Positions 58,612 to 64,000 of a stretch of 64,000 nt of DNA are shown here, piece by piece. Within the stretch, counting starts at the first letter, position 1, and the number at the start of each line of letters is the position of its first letter. Made by a program: the position numbers and the translations under genes. Under the pieces are notes generated by a model. That model worked only from the letters and a program-made list of their open reading frames with translations. It did not search any database and was not told the DNA's origin. This DNA is from Streptomyces sp. SPB162 (GTDB taxonomy: Bacteria; Actinomycetota; Actinomycetes; Streptomycetales; Streptomycetaceae): the NCBI RefSeq assembly GCF_029504575.1, contig NZ_JAQFII010000001.1, positions 4,099,001 through 4,163,000 of the forward strand, in the 5' to 3' direction.

Positions 58612-58950
58612 GTGAAGTACTCCAAGGTTGCTGTGGTCGTCGCCGGTTCCGTGATGGCCATGGGTGCCGCCGCGCCGGCCTTCGCCGCCGACGCGGCCCC
58701 GGCGATGCCGACCAGCATCAACGGCGGCGTCGACCAGCTCTTCGCGGCGCAGCCGGTGGCGCAGGCGGGCAACGCCTACCTCGGCCCCGTGGTGGACGTG
58801 GCGAAGCGGGTCAGCGACAAGCTCAAGACGGACACCACCGCGGGCACGCTGCTGGGCCAGGTGACCGACGCCACCAAGGACCTGACGCCGACGCTGGCCG
58901 GCGTCGCCAAGGGGACGTCGCTGCTCGGTGGTCTGCCCATCGGGCACTGA
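58612..58950 (+). CDS. small secreted protein of unknown function between chaplin and rodlin genes
   Basis: A 112-residue exported protein. Its signal peptide begins MKYSKVAVVVAGSVM, like that of the chaplin at 57098 (MKYSKIAALAAGTLM), with cleavage near AFAADA. The mature part (about 88 residues) is helical and amphipathic: GGVDQLFAAQPVAQAGNAYLG, then DVAKRVSDKLKTDTTAG, then LLGGLPIGH. It has no Cys, no anchor and no chaplin or rodlin motif. GTG at 58612 after GAAAGGG. The shared leader and the setting suggest co-export with coat proteins. I recognise no family. Confidence 0.75.
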   Translation: MKYSKVAVVVAGSVMAMGAAAPAFAADAAPAMPTSINGGVDQLFAAQPVAQAGNAYLGPVVDVAKRVSDKLKTDTTAGTLLGQVTDATKDLTPTLAGVAKGTSLLGGLPIGH

Positions 58951-58991
58951 ACTTCACTGTCCGGGCGATTTCCGCCAATGGGATGAAGCAC

Positions 58992-59019
58992 CGGAACCAA
59001 ACCCGCCCTCGACGGTTGA
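58992..59019 (+). promoter_or_regulatory. sigma-BldN-like promoter of the third rodlin gene
   Basis: CGGAAC-N16-GGTTGA, 44 bp before the rodlin start. It shares CGGAACCAAACC and GGTTGATC/AGTTGATC with the site at 44530, at almost the same distance from the start codon. Confidence 0.5.
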
Positions 59020-59063
59020 TCCCTCGCCCCACCCAGGGCATCCCCGCACTCGAAGGACTGATC

Positions 59064-59474
59064 ATGATCAAGAAGTTCCTGGCCGGTGCCGCCCTGGCGG
59101 CTTCCGTCGTCGCGGTCGGCGCCGCCTCGGCCCCGCAGGCCATGGCCATCGGTGACGACTCGGGCTTCGACACCGTGAACGGCAACGGGTCGGAGCAGTC
59201 CTTCGGCAACACGCACACCGGTGGCACGCAGAGCGCGCAGATCGGCCTCGTCCAGGGCACGCTCAACAAGCTGTGCGTCGGCCTTCCGGCGAAGGCCAAC
59301 GTCGGTTCGCTCGTCGGCCTCGTCCCGATCACGGTCCAGGACATCAACGTCCTGTCGTCGCCGCAGAACCAGCAGTGCACCGAGAACTCCACCCAGGGCA
59401 AGGGCGACGAGCCGCTGTCGCACATCCTGGACCAGATCCCGGTCCTCTCCGGCAACGGCGCCGACAACGGCTGA
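59064..59474 (+). CDS. rodlin
   Basis: A 136-residue secreted rodlin. Signal peptide to about AMAIGDD, then NGNGSEQSFGNTHT, LNKLCVGLPAKANVGSL, ITVQDINVLSSPQNQQC and DEPLSHILDQIPVLSGNG. ATG at 59064 after GAAGGA. It is the third rodlin in the window; S. coelicolor has two (RdlA, RdlB). The N-terminal mature part differs more between copies than the C-terminal half. Confidence 0.95.
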   Translation: MIKKFLAGAALAASVVAVGAASAPQAMAIGDDSGFDTVNGNGSEQSFGNTHTGGTQSAQIGLVQGTLNKLCVGLPAKANVGSLVGLVPITVQDINVLSSPQNQQCTENSTQGKGDEPLSHILDQIPVLSGNGADNG

Positions 59475-59483
59475 CGTGCCACT

Positions 59484-59518
59484 CCGGGTCGCCGGGACCT
59501 CTCCTTCCGGCGACCCGG
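59484..59518. terminator. hairpin after the third rodlin gene
   Basis: Arms CCGGGTCGCCGG and CCGGCGACCCGG pair perfectly around 11 bases. It lies between the rodlin gene and a converging gene. Confidence 0.65.
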
Positions 59519-59549
59519 CCCCCACGTTCGGGAGCCGTCGTCACAGCTG

Positions 59550-60002
59550 TCAGCGGCGGGTGAACTCCATGATCCAGTTGGTCACCCAGGTCTTCTCCCC
59601 GTCCACCGAGAAGGCCTGCTCCCAGCGCGCGGAGTCCTCCGTGATCCCCGACCAGACGAACCGGGCCCTGATCTCCCTACCGGCGTGGGTGTCGTCCCCG
59701 TAGAACTCGCCGACGCCGTCCTGCCCGAACCTCCCGATGACCGGCGGGAAGAGCGTCCCGGTGCGCTTGCTCGCCCAGTACAGCGACCACTCCTCGCGCT
59801 CCGGGTCGTACAGGCGCAGGGTCAGCCCGGCGAACTCCTTGGTCGGGAAGATGATCTCGTCGAGGTTCGCGCCGCCCTCGAAGTGCCGCGAGGCGTGGCT
59901 GACGGCAGGGAACTCCTCCCACTCGCTGGTCCCGTCGAGGAAGTCCGTCCGCCACCGGTTGGCGACGTCCCAGCTGCCGACGAGGAAGTCGAAGTCGTTC
60001 AT
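59550..60002 (-). CDS. DUF1579-like hypothetical protein
   Basis: A 150-residue soluble protein with a lipocalin-like pattern: FDFLVGSWDVANRW at the start, EWSLYWASKRTG in the middle and RFVWSGITEDSARWEQAFSVDG near the end. Proteins of this kind bind small molecules or have no known function. The ATG overlaps the stop of the preceding gene, so the two form an operon divergent from a WYL-type regulator. Confidence 0.75.
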   Translation of the reverse strand: MNDFDFLVGSWDVANRWRTDFLDGTSEWEEFPAVSHASRHFEGGANLDEIIFPTKEFAGLTLRLYDPEREEWSLYWASKRTGTLFPPVIGRFGQDGVGEFYGDDTHAGREIRARFVWSGITEDSARWEQAFSVDGEKTWVTNWIMEFTRR

Positions 60003-60478
60003 GAGCGGTCTCCTGTGGTGCCCTCGGGGAGCGAGTCGGCGAGATAGGCGGCGAGGTCAGGGCGGTCGGGCGCGAGCATGTGGCGTACCCAGGCGTCCCG
60101 TTCGTGCAGGATCGGCGGCAGCTCCCAGACGCAGCCGATCAGCTTCGGCTCCAGCCGGACGAAGTGCGCGGGGTCGTCGTCCGGGCAGCCCAGCACCGGC
60201 TGGCCGCCCGCGGCCCCGGCGAAGTACAGGGCGTTGTCCCAGGCCCAGCTGTACGCGTTGAGGTACGCCCCGTCGTCCCCACCCCTGTGGAGGACGACGA
60301 AGGTCGCCCCGGGCGTGCCGTCCGGCTCGGGCAGCAACTCGGGGAGGATCGCGTACGCGGCCTTCTCGACCTCGGGCTCGATCCCCGCGGGGTCGGCGGT
60401 GACGTGGTAGCGCTTGACGGAACGGCCCGCCACCTCGACCGGTGGCAGCACCCTCAGCAGTTTCTCCTGGAAAGCCAT
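59999..60478 (-). CDS. hypothetical protein, first gene of a two-gene operon
   Basis: A 159-residue soluble protein from the ATG at 60478 (or 169 from a GTG at 60508, within the palindrome). Features seen: AFQEKLLRVLPPVEVAGRSVKRYHV, FVVLHRGGDDGAYLNAYSWAWDNALYFAG and a C-terminal HMLAPDRPDLAAYLADSL. I recognise no named family. It is probably the target of the divergent WYL regulator, since their promoters share one palindrome. Confidence 0.72.
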   Translation of the reverse strand: MAFQEKLLRVLPPVEVAGRSVKRYHVTADPAGIEPEVEKAAYAILPELLPEPDGTPGATFVVLHRGGDDGAYLNAYSWAWDNALYFAGAAGGQPVLGCPDDDPAHFVRLEPKLIGCVWELPPILHERDAWVRHMLAPDRPDLAAYLADSLPEGTTGDRS

Positions 60479-60498
60479 GGCTGGACCGTAGGACCGCT

Positions 60499-60521
60499 TC
60501 ACTGACACCTTGTGTCAGTGA
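60499..60521. promoter_or_regulatory. perfect palindrome between divergent genes, overlapping the regulator start codon
   Basis: Ten-base arms TCACTGACAC and GTGTCAGTGA surround CTT. The GTG start of the WYL regulator begins in the right arm, and the other gene's first possible GTG begins in the left arm. It is very likely the regulator's own operator, controlling both genes. Confidence 0.7.
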
Positions 60522-61474
60522 AGTCCAGCCGTCTGCTCTCCGTCCTCCTGCTGCTCCAGACCCGGGGCCGGATGACCGCCGCCCAGCTCGCGCGGGAGCT
60601 GGAGGTGTCGGTGCGCACCGTCTACCGGGACGTCGACGCGCTGCACGCGGCGGGCGTCCCGCTCTACGGCGACGCCGGGCACGCCGGCGGCTACCAGCTC
60701 CTCGCCGGCTACCGCACCCGGCTGACCGGACTGAGCGCGGGCGAGGCGGAGGCGCTCTTCCTCTCCGGCATCCCGGGACCCGCCGCCGAGCTGGGGCTGG
60801 GCTCCGCCCTCGCGGGCGCCCAGCTCAAACTGCGCGCGGCGCTCCCGCCCGAGCTGCGCGCCCAGGCCGAACGCATGCGGTCCAGATTCCATCTCGACGC
60901 GCCCGGCTGGTACGCGGACGACGACGAGATCCCGCACCTGCCGCAGGTCGCGGACGCGGTGTGGCACAGCCGGGTGCTCGACGTCCGCTACCGCCGCTGG
61001 AAGGCGCCGACCGATGTCGACCGACGGCTGGAGCCGTACGGACTGGTGCTCAAGGCGGGCCGCTGGTACCTCGTCGCCGGACCGGGACCGTACACCTACC
61101 GCGTCGACCAGATCCTCGGACTCACCGCGCTCGACGAGGAGTTCCAGCCGCCGGAGGACTTCGACCTGGCGGGGTACTGGCAGCGCTACCAGGCGGACTT
61201 CCATGCCCGCCTGCATCAGGGCGAGGCGCTGGTCCGGCTCGCACCGGGCGCCGCGGCCCGGCTCACCGGGGCCGCCGCCCGTGCCCTGGCCGTCAACGGG
61301 ACCCCGGAACCGGACGGCTGGACCCGCGCGGTGCTGCCGATCGAATCCCTCGACCACGCCCACGGCACGTTCCTCGCCCTCGGCGCCGACATCGAGGTCC
61401 TCGGCCCCCCGGAGCTGCGCTCCCGCCTGGCCGGGACCGTTCGCACACTGGCGGCCCGCTACGCCTCCGCCTGA
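60512..61474 (+). CDS. WYL-domain (YafY-type) transcriptional regulator
   Basis: A 320-residue regulator. The N-terminal HTH_11 winged helix is at about 5-60 (RLLSVLLLLQTRGRMTAAQLARELEVSVRTVYRDVDAL), and the WYL domain lies at about 140-215 with the RRWKAPTDVDRRLEPYGLVLKAGRWYLVA motif, followed by the C-terminal extension. Such proteins commonly sense a ligand and repress a divergent neighbour. GTG at 60512 (or 60518) lies in the palindrome, so the transcript may be leaderless or nearly so. Confidence 0.92.
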   Translation: MSVKSSRLLSVLLLLQTRGRMTAAQLARELEVSVRTVYRDVDALHAAGVPLYGDAGHAGGYQLLAGYRTRLTGLSAGEAEALFLSGIPGPAAELGLGSALAGAQLKLRAALPPELRAQAERMRSRFHLDAPGWYADDDEIPHLPQVADAVWHSRVLDVRYRRWKAPTDVDRRLEPYGLVLKAGRWYLVAGPGPYTYRVDQILGLTALDEEFQPPEDFDLAGYWQRYQADFHARLHQGEALVRLAPGAAARLTGAAARALAVNGTPEPDGWTRAVLPIESLDHAHGTFLALGADIEVLGPPELRSRLAGTVRTLAARYASA

Positions 61475-61509
61475 CGGGAACCCGGCGGGAGCGCGGGCAC
61501 AATGACCTC

Positions 61510-62478
61510 GTGCTGCATGTACGAGTGATCTGTCCCGCGGAACGCACCGACGAGGTGCTGAGGATCGCCACCGACTGCCCCGCGGTCGTCAATGTGATCC
61601 GACTGCCCGGCGCCGCGTACGAGCCCCGGGGTGACTTCGTCGAGTTCGACGTGGCCAGGGAGGCGGCCAACGGCGTGCTCGAGCAGTTGCGGGCGCTGGG
61701 GTTGAAGGACAGCGGCGGGATCACCGTCGAGGAGCTCTACCTGTCGATCTCCACCGCCGCGGAGAAGGCCGAGGAGATCGCGCCGGGAGATTCCGACGAC
61801 GCCGTCGTCTGGGAACAACTGGCCGCGCGCACCTCCGCCGAGGCCCGGCTCACCTGGGCGTTCCTGGCCTTCCTCGCGCTCGCGACGCAGATCGCGGCGA
61901 TCGGCGCACTGCTCGACCAGCCGATCCTGATCGTCGGCGCGATGGTGCTGGGTCCCGAGTTCGGGCCGGTGGCGGCCGTCTGTTTCGGTGTACTGCGGGG
62001 CAACCTGCGGTTGATCGGCGCGGCCGTGCGCACGCTCGCCATCGGGTTCACCGTCGCCATCGGAATCACTCTGGGCTGTGCGGTCGCGGGCCGGCTGCTG
62101 GGCTGGATCACTCCGGACATGCTGGACGACCGACCGCTGACGAACTTCATCGTCCACCCCGACAAGTGGTCGTTCATCGTCGCGCTCCTCGCCGGCGTCG
62201 CGGGAATCCTGTCGATGACCGCCGGCAAGTCCTCGGCCCTGGTGGGCGTCTTCATCTCGGTCACCACCGTGCCGGCGGCGGGCAACATCGCGGTCGCGAT
62301 CGCCCTCGCCCACTGGCACGAGGTCGCCGCCTCGTTCCAGCAGCTCGGGCTGAACCTCGCCGGGATGCTCCTCGCCGGCATCGTCACGCTCTTCCTGCAG
62401 CGCTTCCTCTGGAACCGCTACGGCCTGCACACCAGCGGTCGTCCCGGCGGCGTGAACGCAATGAAGCGTGCTGACTGA
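61510..62478 (+). CDS. DUF389 family membrane protein
   Basis: A 322-residue protein with a cytoplasmic N-terminal domain (about 1-110, HVRVICPAERTDEVLRIATDCPAVVNVIRLPGAAY) and six to seven helices carrying the DUF389 hallmarks: ALLDQPILIVGAMVLGPEFGPVAA, TGKSSAL-like TAGKSSALVGVFISVTTVPAAGN. Function unknown. GTG at 61510, with only a weak ribosome site (GGAGCG, rather far upstream), 35 bp after the WYL gene. Confidence 0.85.
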   Translation: MLHVRVICPAERTDEVLRIATDCPAVVNVIRLPGAAYEPRGDFVEFDVAREAANGVLEQLRALGLKDSGGITVEELYLSISTAAEKAEEIAPGDSDDAVVWEQLAARTSAEARLTWAFLAFLALATQIAAIGALLDQPILIVGAMVLGPEFGPVAAVCFGVLRGNLRLIGAAVRTLAIGFTVAIGITLGCAVAGRLLGWITPDMLDDRPLTNFIVHPDKWSFIVALLAGVAGILSMTAGKSSALVGVFISVTTVPAAGNIAVAIALAHWHEVAASFQQLGLNLAGMLLAGIVTLFLQRFLWNRYGLHTSGRPGGVNAMKRAD

Positions 62479-62658
62479 CGCAAGACAGCGACGAACTGCC
62501 GCATCTGGAGGGCACGTCAGCGGAAATATTCTGTAGGAACCTTGTGGAACGGGGAGTGCGGTCCTACTGTCGCCTCACCCTCATGGCACCGCTTCGCCTT
62601 GCGGGTCTCAGGCGCGCCCTCCCGAGCGGCGCGCCCTCCCGAGAGAAACGAGCTGGCG

Positions 62659-64000
62659 ATGTCACCGAACATCACAGGTGCTGGGGCGAAGTGGTCGCTC
62701 GGACCGCGGCGAAGAGCCGCGGTCGCGGTCGCGTCGGTGACCGCGGCGGCCCTCGGGCTCGGCGTCCTGGCCGGTGGGACAGCGTCGGCGCGACCCGCCG
62801 CGAGCAGTGGTCCCGGCCCGGTGGTGACGCGTGCCGCGCTCGATCCGGCGCTGGTCGCCGGCCGGGGCGCGAACGTGGGATTCGCCGAGCAGGAGGCGGA
62901 GAACGCCGCGACGAACGGCACGGTCATCGGCCCTGACCGCACCGCGTACACGCTGCCGGCGGAGGCCTCGGGTCGTAAAGCGGTCTCGCTGACGCCCGGC
63001 CAGTACGTCGAGTTCACGCTGCCGGCCGCCGCCGACGCGATCACCGTGCGCTACAGCATCCCGGACGCCCCCGGAGGCGGCGGGATCACGGCGCCGCTCG
63101 ATGTCACGGTGAACGGCGGGAACCGGAGGACGGCCACCCTGACGTCGCAATACGCCTGGCTGTACAACCAGTATCCGTTCTCGAACGACCCGAACGCCGG
63201 GCTGCTGCACCCCGACTACTGGGTCACCGAGTGCGCCTGCGTGCCCGCCGCCACGACGCCCGCCCCGGTGTTCGCGACGCCTTTCCGCCCGAACCACTTC
63301 TACGATGAGCGGCGCCTGCCGCTCGGCGGGAAGTACCGCGCGGGCGACAAGGTGCGGCTCACCGTTCCGGCCGGGAGCAGGGCCTCGGCCACCACCATCG
63401 ACCTGCTCGACTCCCAACTCGTCGGCGCGCCGCACGTCGCCGTCGTCGCGGCGAACGTGCTGGCGTTCGGCGCGGACCCGTCGGGCCGGCGTGACGCGGC
63501 CGACGCGATCGACCGGGCGATCGCCTTCGCGAAGCGGACGCACCTCAAGGTGTACATCCCGCAGGGCACGTACCAGGTGAACCGCCACATCATCGTCGAC
63601 GACGTGACGATCGAGGGCGCGGGCAGCTGGTACACGATCATCAAGGGCCACCAGGTGGACCCGGGCCGGTCCCACACCGGCGTCGGCTTCTACGGCAAGG
63701 ACGCGGCCGCCGGCGGCAGCACCGGCGTCCACCTCTCCGGCTTCGCCATCGAGGGCGACGTGCGGGACCGGGTCGACACCGACCAGGTCAACGGCATCGG
63801 CGGAGCGCTCAGCGACTCAACGATCGACGGGCTCTACGTCCACCACACCAAGGTGGGCATGTGGTTCGACGGGCCGATGACGAACCTGCGGATCACGAAC
63901 AACGTCATCGCCGACCAGATCGCCGACGGCCTCAACTTCCACACGGGCGTCACGCACTCGCTCGTGGCGAACAACGTCGTCCGCAACTCGGGTGACGACG
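62659..64000 (+). CDS. secreted right-handed beta-helix protein, glycoside hydrolase-like (3' end beyond the window)
   Basis: At least 447 residues, still open at the window edge. A signal peptide (basic start, VASVTAAALGLGVLAGGTASA) leads to a carbohydrate-binding-like beta-sandwich (about 70-230, with YVEFTLPAAADAITVRYSIPD), then a pectate-lyase-type beta helix beginning FGADPSGRRDAADAIDRAIAFAK and YIPQGTYQV, with coils such as ITNNVIADQIADGLNFHTG. The layout recalls GH87-type alpha-1,3-glucanases and related secreted enzymes. ATG at 62659; the ribosome site is unclear (GAGAAACGAG upstream). The catalytic residues are not assigned. Confidence 0.8.
   Translation, partial: MSPNITGAGAKWSLGPRRRAAVAVASVTAAALGLGVLAGGTASARPAASSGPGPVVTRAALDPALVAGRGANVGFAEQEAENAATNGTVIGPDRTAYTLPAEASGRKAVSLTPGQYVEFTLPAAADAITVRYSIPDAPGGGGITAPLDVTVNGGNRRTATLTSQYAWLYNQYPFSNDPNAGLLHPDYWVTECACVPAATTPAPVFATPFRPNHFYDERRLPLGGKYRAGDKVRLTVPAGSRASATTIDLLDSQLVGAPHVAVVAANVLAFGADPSGRRDAADAIDRAIAFAKRTHLKVYIPQGTYQVNRHIIVDDVTIEGAGSWYTIIKGHQVDPGRSHTGVGFYGKDAAAGGSTGVHLSGFAIEGDVRDRVDTDQVNGIGGALSDSTIDGLYVHHTKVGMWFDGPMTNLRITNNVIADQIADGLNFHTGVTHSLVANNVVRNSGDD

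Noticed and set aside
1..64000. tRNA or rRNA genes
   Set aside because: No cloverleaf-like or ribosomal sequence was recognised by eye; a dedicated tRNA scan would be needed to exclude small RNAs.

Overview
The window is chromosomal DNA of very high G+C with GTG/ATG starts and tightly overlapping genes. It carries chaplins, rodlins, melC tyrosinase genes, a sortase-anchored long chaplin and several RsbU/HATPase-type phosphatases, which together point to a Streptomyces or close relative. No rRNA, tRNA or CRISPR array was found.

Left end (1-3618): one end of an integrated element. A large serine integrase that resembles phiC31 Int along its whole length reads leftwards. Beside it lies a hybrid attachment site (attL type, TT crossover at 2890-2891 on the minus strand), and beyond that the 3' part of a pirin gene. 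Pirin is the classical phiC31 attB locus. Left of the integrase, on the same strand, is a Gp3-like gene that is probably the recombination directionality factor. The rest of the element lies outside the window.

Core and regulatory block (3.6-18.7 kb): a PAS-GAF-SpoIIE-HATPase phosphatase, aspS and metG converging on a perfect 44-bp hairpin, and a DUF397 / ATPase / XRE-DUF5753 module whose two promoter regions each carry two copies of ATGCACGTG. These are followed by a frameshifted aldehyde dehydrogenase, a STAS protein lacking the usual phosphorylatable serine, a DUF6458-YihY fusion, a second (frameshifted) phosphatase and a PucR-type regulator.

Lipid import block (19.1-34.2 kb): two secreted proteins precede a complete mce operon. 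Its order is ATPase, two YrbE permeases, six Mce proteins, then four Mce-associated proteins arranged as a duplicated A-B-A-B pair. The fifth Mce protein, a lipoprotein, carries 16 tandem TDAG repeats. A paired fluoride channel, a CorA-type transporter, a lipoprotein with a predicted propeller and a SigB/SigF-type sigma factor follow.

Cell-surface block (40.8-59.5 kb): four chaplin genes (three short, one long with a sortase signal), three rodlin genes, the melC pair (melC2 frameshifted), a GH26-like secreted enzyme, two unrecognised small secreted proteins and an eight-gene exopolysaccharide operon (two glycosyltransferases, a phosphoglycosyltransferase, an O-antigen-ligase-like protein, a MurJ/MviN-type flippase, a deacetylase, a chain-length regulator and a CelD-like acyltransferase). 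This looks like an island for building the hydrophobic aerial and spore surface. Two of the rodlin promoters share a motif resembling sigma-BldN promoters.

Right end (59.5-64 kb): a WYL-type regulator whose start codon lies inside a perfect palindrome, divergent from a two-gene operon; a DUF389 membrane protein; and the 5' part of a secreted beta-helix protein.

Three genes (11510-12968, 15306-17451, 41240-42110) are each broken by a single inserted base. All three shifts are +1, so sequence error is a serious alternative to true gene loss.
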